Of a stretch of DNA of 37,615 bases, positions 32,828-37,615 are shown in pieces. A program made the position numbers and the translations under genes. A model generated the notes under the pieces. That model was not told the DNA's origin. It ran no database searches and saw only the letters and a program-made list of their open reading frames with translations. Within the stretch, counting starts at the first letter, position 1. Every line of letters starts with the position of its first letter. The stretch lies in assembly GCF_005771525.1 (NCBI RefSeq), contig NZ_VAVZ01000037.1:1-37615 (forward strand). Reading direction: 5' to 3'. Source of the DNA: Nesterenkonia salmonea (GTDB lineage Bacteria; Actinomycetota; Actinomycetes; Actinomycetales; Micrococcaceae).

Positions 32828-34722
32828 TGCACTTCCACCACCACGGATATGTGACCGGCGATCCCCGAAGGCAGGCACCACGCGGCAACGGAGTGGACCG
32901 GCCTGCGGAATTGCCCGATGAGATGGATGTTCTGATCGTCGGCACCGGCCCAGCAGGCATGATTACTGCCGCCCAGCTCTCCCAGTACCCGGAGGTGCAC
33001 ACCCGCATCATCGAGCGCCGCCTGGGACGGCTGGAAGTGGGCCAGGCTGACGGCATCCAGGCCCGCAGCGTCGAGACATTCCAGGCCTTCGGCTTCGCTG
33101 ACGAGATCGCCAATGAGGCCTACCACATCACAGAAATGGCCTTCTGGAAGCCGGATAAGGAGAACCCGGACCACATTGCGCGGGCCTCCCGGCCTCTCGA
33201 CGACGAGCACGGTATCAGCGAGTTCCCCCATCTGATCGTCAACCAAGCTCGAGTCCTGGACTACTTCGCCGAGTATATGGAGAGATCCCCCTCCCGGATG
33301 ACACCCGACTTCGGGATCGAATTCCTAGGACTCGAAGTCACCGAGGACCCCGACTATCCGGTGCAGGTCCGCGTTCGCCATGTGGCAGGTGAAGGCGACG
33401 GCCAAGAGCGCACAGTTCGGGTCAAATACGTGCTGGGAGCCGACGGAGCCCGCAGCGGTGTCCGGCGGAGCATCGGGCGGACGCTGGAGGGAGACACCGC
33501 CAAGCACGCCTGGGGTGTGATGGACACTCTTGCGGTCACAGATTTTCCCGATATCCGCCTCAAATGCGCCATCCAGTCACGCTCTGGCGGGAACATCCTG
33601 CTTATCCCGCGCGAAGGTGGTCACCTTTTCCGCATGTACGTGGACCTCGGGGAGGTCGCCGACGACGACGCCGGCCGAGTACGTCAGACCACGCTGGATG
33701 ACGTCATTGCTAAGGCGAACGCCATCATCCACCCCTACACCCTGGATGTGAAGCATGTGGCCTGGCACAGCGTCTACGAGGTCGGCCACCGGGTGACTGA
33801 CAAGTTCGACGACGTCCCCGACGACCTCACCGGTCAACGCTCACCACGAGTCTTCATTGCAGGGGACGCATGCCATACCCATAGCGCCAAAGCAGGGCAG
33901 GGAATGAACGTGTCTATGCAGGACGGGTTTAACCTGGGGTGGAAACTCGGACAGGTGCTCACAGGGCTGAGCCCCGAAGCGCTCTTGGACACCTATTCGG
34001 GGGAGCGGCAGGAGGTAGCTCAAAACCTCATCGACTTCGACAAGGAATGGTCGACTCTGATGGCAAAGAAGCCTGAGGAGTTGGACGACCCGTCAGTGCT
34101 GGAAGACTTCTACGTCAAGACCTTCGAATTCCCGGCCGGATTCATGACCGAGTACAAGCCCTCAATCATCACGGGAAACACCCGGCATCAGGATGTAGCC
34201 TCCGGCTATACCGTGGGCAAACGATTCAAATCTGCATTGGTCTCCCGGGTTTGTGACGGAAACCCGCTGCACCTGGGACATTTGGCCACCGCAGACGGCC
34301 GCTGGCGCATCTATGCCTTCGCCGACGCCCACGCCGCAGGGGAAGAATCCCAGCTCGTGCGCTGGGCCCAGTGGTGGAAAACCTCACCAGAATCCTCTCT
34401 GGTGCGATTCACCTCAGCTGAGGGTGACGACGACGCCCTCTTCGACACCAAGGTGATCTACCAGCAGAGACACCCGCAGATCGAGATCAATTCCGTACCT
34501 GAGGTGTTCAAACCGAAGGTGGGACCCTTCCGCCTGACCTACCTCAACAATGTCTTCGGTCTCCACCCCGAGCAGAACATATTTGCCGAACGCGGGATCA
34601 GTGAAGACGGAGCGGTGGTGGTAGTGCGCCCCGACCAGTACGTGGCTCATGTGCTGCCGCTGACGGCCACCGAAGAACTCGCCGAATTCTTCGCAGGCCT
34701 CTTCATTGAGCCTTCCCGATAA
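32827..34722 (+). CDS. Class A flavin monooxygenase, phenol hydroxylase/MobA-like
   Basis: This 631-residue single-component FAD hydroxylase probably supplies the diol substrate of the pathway. It has the FAD loop LIVGTGPAGMITAAQLSQ (about residues 36-53), the NAD(P)H/FAD motif LGADGARSGVRRSIG and the FAD ribityl motif FIAGDACHTHSAKAGQGMNVSMQDGFNLGWKLG. A C-terminal thioredoxin-like dimerisation domain follows from about residue 440. The length and the extra C-terminal domain match 3-hydroxybenzoate 4-hydroxylase (MobA) and phenol 2-monooxygenase. In this operon the likely substrate is 3- or 4-hydroxyphenylacetate. It replaces the two-component HpaBC usually found with such genes. A GAGGAGG ribosome binding site lies inside the hpaI end. 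Confidence 0.87.
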   Translation: MHFHHHGYVTGDPRRQAPRGNGVDRPAELPDEMDVLIVGTGPAGMITAAQLSQYPEVHTRIIERRLGRLEVGQADGIQARSVETFQAFGFADEIANEAYHITEMAFWKPDKENPDHIARASRPLDDEHGISEFPHLIVNQARVLDYFAEYMERSPSRMTPDFGIEFLGLEVTEDPDYPVQVRVRHVAGEGDGQERTVRVKYVLGADGARSGVRRSIGRTLEGDTAKHAWGVMDTLAVTDFPDIRLKCAIQSRSGGNILLIPREGGHLFRMYVDLGEVADDDAGRVRQTTLDDVIAKANAIIHPYTLDVKHVAWHSVYEVGHRVTDKFDDVPDDLTGQRSPRVFIAGDACHTHSAKAGQGMNVSMQDGFNLGWKLGQVLTGLSPEALLDTYSGERQEVAQNLIDFDKEWSTLMAKKPEELDDPSVLEDFYVKTFEFPAGFMTEYKPSIITGNTRHQDVASGYTVGKRFKSALVSRVCDGNPLHLGHLATADGRWRIYAFADAHAAGEESQLVRWAQWWKTSPESSLVRFTSAEGDDDALFDTKVIYQQRHPQIEINSVPEVFKPKVGPFRLTYLNNVFGLHPEQNIFAERGISEDGAVVVVRPDQYVAHVLPLTATEELAEFFAGLFIEPSR

Positions 34723-34767
34723 CCCGCGGCACGCTCTGCTCACCATACGGAGCGCGCCGCCACATAG

Positions 34768-34835
34768 TTTGACCCCGCCTTAGTGAAAATCCCCTGCGTT
34801 ATAACGCTGGGTAAAACTAATAAGGCGGGGTCAAA
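34768..34835. terminator. Long inverted repeat between convergent catabolic operons
   Basis: TTTGACCCCGCCTTA (34768-34782) pairs perfectly over 15 bases with TAAGGCGGGGTCAAA (34821-34835). The 38-base interior contains the palindrome GCGTTATAACGC (34796-34807). It lies 45 bases after the plus-strand operon and 25 bases past the stop of the minus-strand operon, so it fits a bidirectional terminator, but there is no T-tract on either side. The outer arms share TGACCCCGCC with the tRNA-Ser terminator, so it may be a dispersed palindromic element. Confidence 0.6.
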
Positions 34836-34860
34836 CGCGTCAAGGGCGGGGCCTGCGGTC

Positions 34861-35718
34861 CTATTCGTACGTGTAGAAGCCTTTGCCGGACTTCCGGCCC
34901 AGCTCACCACGGGTCACCATGTCGCGCATCAGCTGCGGAGGCGCGAACCGGTCGCCGAGTGTGGAGTGCAGGTACTCAGCAATACCAAGACGCACATCAA
35001 GGCCCACGATGTCGGTCAGGGCGAGTGGGCCGATGGGGAATTTGTACCCCAGCACCATCGCATTGTCGATGTCCTCAGCAGAAGCCACGCCCTCTTCAAC
35101 CATGCGAATCGCCTCCAGCCCTATGGCAACGCCAAGCCGTGAGGACGCGAATCCTGGTGCGTCGTTGACCACGACCGGAGTCTTACCCAGAGCCTCTACC
35201 CATGACCGTGCCTGAGCTTCCAGCTCAGTGCTCGTCTCATCTGCGAGGACCACCTCCACCAGCTTGGAGGCGGGGACCGGGTTGAAGAAGTGCAGACCGC
35301 AGAATCGCTCCGGGCGCTGAAGCGTTCCGCCCAGCTCCGTAATCGACATCGACGAGGTGTTGCTGGCCAGCCAGGCCGCATCTGTCAACTGAGCCTCAGC
35401 GCGCTGCAGCGACGACACTTTGATGTCCCACTTCTCAGGCACCGCCTCGACCACCAGGGAGCAGTCGGAAAACGCCGCGTAGTCGGTGGAGACCTTGAGG
35501 TTCTTGGTCCACCGGGTGAGGTCGCCGCTGATCTTGCCCCGGTCAAGACTGGAGCGCAGATCACTGGCGACCCGGTCTGCGGCAGCCTGGGCGGCGTCGT
35601 CGTTGATCTCAACGATCGTGACATGGGCAGCTCCTGCCACCAGGAACGCATGAGCAATGCCGGCACCCATGCGCCCACCGCCGAGCACTCCAATGTGCTG
35701 GGGAATTGTGTCCGTCAC
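34861..35718 (-). CDS. 3-hydroxyacyl-CoA dehydrogenase (paaH/hbd-like)
   Basis: This 285-residue NAD-dependent dehydrogenase oxidises 3-hydroxyacyl-CoA to 3-oxoacyl-CoA. The Rossmann loop is GVLGGGRMGAGIA (GGGRMG at 13-18), the Glu/Ser segment LVVEAVPE and the catalytic His in LHFFNPVP are present, and the second domain has PGFASSRLGVAIGLEAIRMVEEGVAS. The end is GKGFYTYE. The GTG start overlaps the enoyl-CoA hydratase stop (GTGA). With the two neighbouring genes it forms a beta-oxidation-like unit; in phenylacetate degraders such a gene acts on 3-hydroxyadipyl-CoA. Confidence 0.93.
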   Translation of the reverse strand: MTDTIPQHIGVLGGGRMGAGIAHAFLVAGAAHVTIVEINDDAAQAAADRVASDLRSSLDRGKISGDLTRWTKNLKVSTDYAAFSDCSLVVEAVPEKWDIKVSSLQRAEAQLTDAAWLASNTSSMSITELGGTLQRPERFCGLHFFNPVPASKLVEVVLADETSTELEAQARSWVEALGKTPVVVNDAPGFASSRLGVAIGLEAIRMVEEGVASAEDIDNAMVLGYKFPIGPLALTDIVGLDVRLGIAEYLHSTLGDRFAPPQLMRDMVTRGELGRKSGKGFYTYE

Positions 35719-36506
35719 GTGTCTGCCTCCTGGGGTGGCGGTGTTTTCTTGCGATCAAGGAACGCTTGCATGCGGTCGAACTTGGCTTCGGATTCGAACA
35801 GGATGGCCTGAGCGAGGTTGTCCACATGCGGGTGAGCCTCCCGGGGCATGGCAAAGACCCGTTTGGCCACATGAACAGCTAGCGGGTCCTGTTGGGCAAT
35901 CCGGTCAGCCAGAGCGTCGGCGGCCTCAAGGAGATCGTCTGGTTCGTGGACTGACGTCACCAGGCCGAAGGTCAGGGCCTCCTCCGCGTTGAGGATCCGT
36001 CCTGTGAAGAGGATTTCTTTGGCCAGGGATTCCCCGGTGAGTTCCTTAAGCCGCCACAGGGCGCCCGCGGCGGGGATGATACCCAGCTGGGTCTCCGGTT
36101 GCCCGACCTTGACCCGTGTGGTGGCCACCCGGAAGTCTGCCGCCCAGGCCAGCTCCGCGCCGCCGCCGAGGGCGTATCCGTCCATGGCGGCGATGACCGG
36201 CAGGGGAAGTGCGGCCAGACGGTCGAAGACAGCGGAATTGATACCGCGCAGCGCATCAGCCCGGCGGCGCTCACGCAGCTGACCGATATCCGCCCCGGAA
36301 GCGAAAACACCCTTACCCCCAGCCTGCGTCCCTGAAAGGATCAGGACTTTCGGCTCGGACTCAAGATGGGCGCAGAGTGCATGAAGTTCCGAGACCATCT
36401 CGGAGTCGATAGCGTTGCGCACCTCGGGGCGGTCCAACTGAGCGTGGATGCGGTCATCGGCCTCGGTGATGCGCAGCGTAGTGAATTCGGCAGGGTTCCA
36501 TCCCAT
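35715..36506 (-). CDS. Enoyl-CoA hydratase/isomerase (crotonase family)
   Basis: This 263-residue crotonase-family enzyme acts on 2-enoyl-CoA. The oxyanion hole segment is KGVFASGADIGQL, the first catalytic Glu region is YALGGGAELAWAADFRV, and the second is GQPETQLGIIPAAGA. Both acidic residues are present, in line with a hydratase. Its place between thiolase and hydroxyacyl-CoA dehydrogenase suggests PaaF or PaaG type roles in phenylacetate degradation, but a general fatty-acid role is possible. It follows the thiolase by 10 bases and overlaps the dehydrogenase gene by four. Confidence 0.92.
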   Translation of the reverse strand: MGWNPAEFTTLRITEADDRIHAQLDRPEVRNAIDSEMVSELHALCAHLESEPKVLILSGTQAGGKGVFASGADIGQLRERRRADALRGINSAVFDRLAALPLPVIAAMDGYALGGGAELAWAADFRVATTRVKVGQPETQLGIIPAAGALWRLKELTGESLAKEILFTGRILNAEEALTFGLVTSVHEPDDLLEAADALADRIAQQDPLAVHVAKRVFAMPREAHPHVDNLAQAILFESEAKFDRMQAFLDRKKTPPPQEADT

Positions 36507-36516
36507 CTGCGTAAGG

Positions 36517-37615
36517 TCACACCCTCTCGATCAGCATGGCGGAGCCCTGCCCCACACCAACGCACATTGTCGCCAGTCCGCGGTTCAGGCCGTCATCTTC
36601 CAACCGGCGCAGCAGCGTCAGCACAATACGGCATCCAGAGGAGCCGAGCGGGTGGCCCAGAGCGATAGCTCCGCCATCCGTATTGACGATGTCCTCATTC
36701 AGCCCGAGCCGCCGCATGCATGCCAACGACTGAGTGGCGAAGGCCTCGTTGAGCTCCACTGCGTCAAGGTCGCCGATTCCCCAGCCGCTGCGAGCCAGCA
36801 CTTTCTCCGTAGCCGGTACTGGGCCAATGCCCATGATTTCCGGGGGAACTCCGGCATTGGCAGACCCGACGACGCGGGCGCGCGGATTCAGCCCATACTT
36901 CTCCACGGCCCGGGCAGAGGCCACGATGACGGCAGAGGCACCGTCATTGAGCGAGGAAGAATTGCCGGCAGTGACGACGCTGCCTCCGGCGACGACTGGG
37001 CGAAGATTTGCCAGGGCGTCTAACGTTGCCTCGGGCCGGGGGCCTTCGTCGGTGGACACCATGGTGGGGTTTCCTCTGCGGCCCGGTACCTCCACCGGTG
37101 TGATCTCCCGGGTAAGCCGTCCAGCGTCAGTTGCTGCTACTGCCCGCTGTTGAGATCTCAGAGCAAAAACATCCGCGTCCTGCCGGGATATGCCGTCTAC
37201 CCTGGCGACCTCCTCTGCGGTCTCCGGCATGGAGAAGGTGCGCTTGGGGTGCTCCAGGTGCTTTGGGTTGACGAACCGCCAACCAATGGATGAGTCCACT
37301 ACGTCTCCGGGACGGGAGAAGGGCTTCTCCGGCTTGGCCATCACCCACGGGGCTCGGGACATGGACTCCACGCCGCCGGCCACCACCACATCGGCAGCAC
37401 CAGCAGCGATCATCTGCTGTGCCTGGGCGATGGCGGACATCCCGGATGCGCAGAGTCGGTTCACGGTAATGCCTGGTACGGCATCTTCGAAGCCAGCTAG
37501 AAGCCAGGCCATGCGCGCGACATTACGGTTCTCCTCGCCAGCACCGTTCGCAGTAGTGCCCCATAGAGTGGTGTAGCACCTGGTGACCATGACGGTCCTG
37601 AACGTGAGCGCGGTC
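36517..37615 (-). CDS. Acetyl-CoA acyltransferase / beta-ketoadipyl-CoA thiolase (5' end outside window)
   Basis: This thiolase cleaves 3-oxoacyl-CoA with CoA to acetyl-CoA and a shortened acyl-CoA. The frame stays open to the right edge, so about 35 residues are missing. NGAGEENRNVARMAWLLAGF, the acylated Cys in VNRLCASGM, GGVESMSRAPWVM, the NEAFA catalytic segment, GGAIALGHPLGSSG with the catalytic His, and the terminal CVGVGQGSA with the second Cys are present. The last motif reads CVGVGQG instead of the usual CIGGGQG. The block resembles PcaF/PaaJ beta-ketoadipyl-CoA thiolases. An internal ATG at 37590 exists but the homology extends further, so it is not taken as the start. Confidence 0.9.
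   Translation of the reverse strand, partial: TALTFRTVMVTRCYTTLWGTTANGAGEENRNVARMAWLLAGFEDAVPGITVNRLCASGMSAIAQAQQMIAAGAADVVVAGGVESMSRAPWVMAKPEKPFSRPGDVVDSSIGWRFVNPKHLEHPKRTFSMPETAEEVARVDGISRQDADVFALRSQQRAVAATDAGRLTREITPVEVPGRRGNPTMVSTDEGPRPEATLDALANLRPVVAGGSVVTAGNSSSLNDGASAVIVASARAVEKYGLNPRARVVGSANAGVPPEIMGIGPVPATEKVLARSGWGIGDLDAVELNEAFATQSLACMRRLGLNEDIVNTDGGAIALGHPLGSSGCRIVLTLLRRLEDDGLNRGLATMCVGVGQGSAMLIERV

Overview
The window looks like a chromosomal segment of a high-GC actinobacterium of the order Micrococcales, close to Arthrobacter or Nesterenkonia. The basis is the dnaX-recR-lysC gene set, the LysC sequence, the Brevibacterium-type homoprotocatechuate dioxygenase and the EhuABCD-type ectoine uptake operon. 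Very acidic linkers on the secreted lipoproteins and the Ehu-type transporter suggest a salt-tolerant lifestyle. Genus and habitat are inferences from sequence recognised by eye, not from a search.

Layout. (1) 1-3.4 kb: a truncated RhuM-Fic type gene cut by the left edge, a translationally coupled ribbon-helix-helix/VOC pair, an F420/NADP-reductase-like gene, and an actinobacterial conserved gene often mislabelled as a DNA glycosylase. (2) 3.5-11.8 kb, minus strand: dnaX and recR, then an ehuBCDA-like amino-acid/ectoine ABC operon, then lysC, closed by a strong terminator. The Ehu operon splits recR from lysC and has an intercistronic hairpin after the binding-protein gene. (3) 11.9-13.3 kb: selO, directly upstream of dnaX. 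(4) 13.3-15.8 kb: a decaying zone with a frameshifted GAF-ANTAR gene, a frameshifted HAD dehalogenase that has lost its catalytic Asp, an intact SpoIIAA-like gene, and stretches without a recognisable gene. (5) 15.8-17.8 kb: an NmrA-like reductase, a proline iminopeptidase-like hydrolase and tRNA-Ser(GCT) with its terminator. (6) 17.9-21.9 kb: an FAD/NAD(P)-binding protein converging with, and overlapping, a GlcD-like FAD oxidase and an acyl-CoA thioesterase-like gene.

(7) 22-34.7 kb, plus strand: the most distinctive part. An MHS-family symporter and a TrpXYZ-type ABC transporter precede a homoprotocatechuate (3,4-dihydroxyphenylacetate) meta-cleavage operon: a FAH-RraA fusion, a GntR regulator, hpaE, hpaD, hpaH, hpaI and a single-component flavin monooxygenase. 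Together these could take up an aromatic substrate, hydroxylate it to homoprotocatechuate, cleave the ring, oxidise the semialdehyde, isomerise/decarboxylate, hydrate, and split the product by aldol cleavage to pyruvate and succinate semialdehyde. Separate hpaF and succinate-semialdehyde dehydrogenase genes are not present. (8) 34.8 kb to the right edge, minus strand: thiolase, enoyl-CoA hydratase and 3-hydroxyacyl-CoA dehydrogenase, a beta-oxidation-like set typical of phenylacetate (paa) pathways. A long inverted repeat separates the two convergent catabolic operons.

Regulatory sequence that can be seen: a 22-bp TetR-type operator resembling PaaR sites between the thioesterase and symporter genes, a sigma70-type promoter with overlapping repeats upstream of the FAH-RraA fusion, nested inverted repeats upstream of ehuB, and a 12-bp palindrome before the F420/NADP-reductase-like gene. 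No CRISPR array, insertion sequence, rRNA or intact toxin-antitoxin locus was seen.
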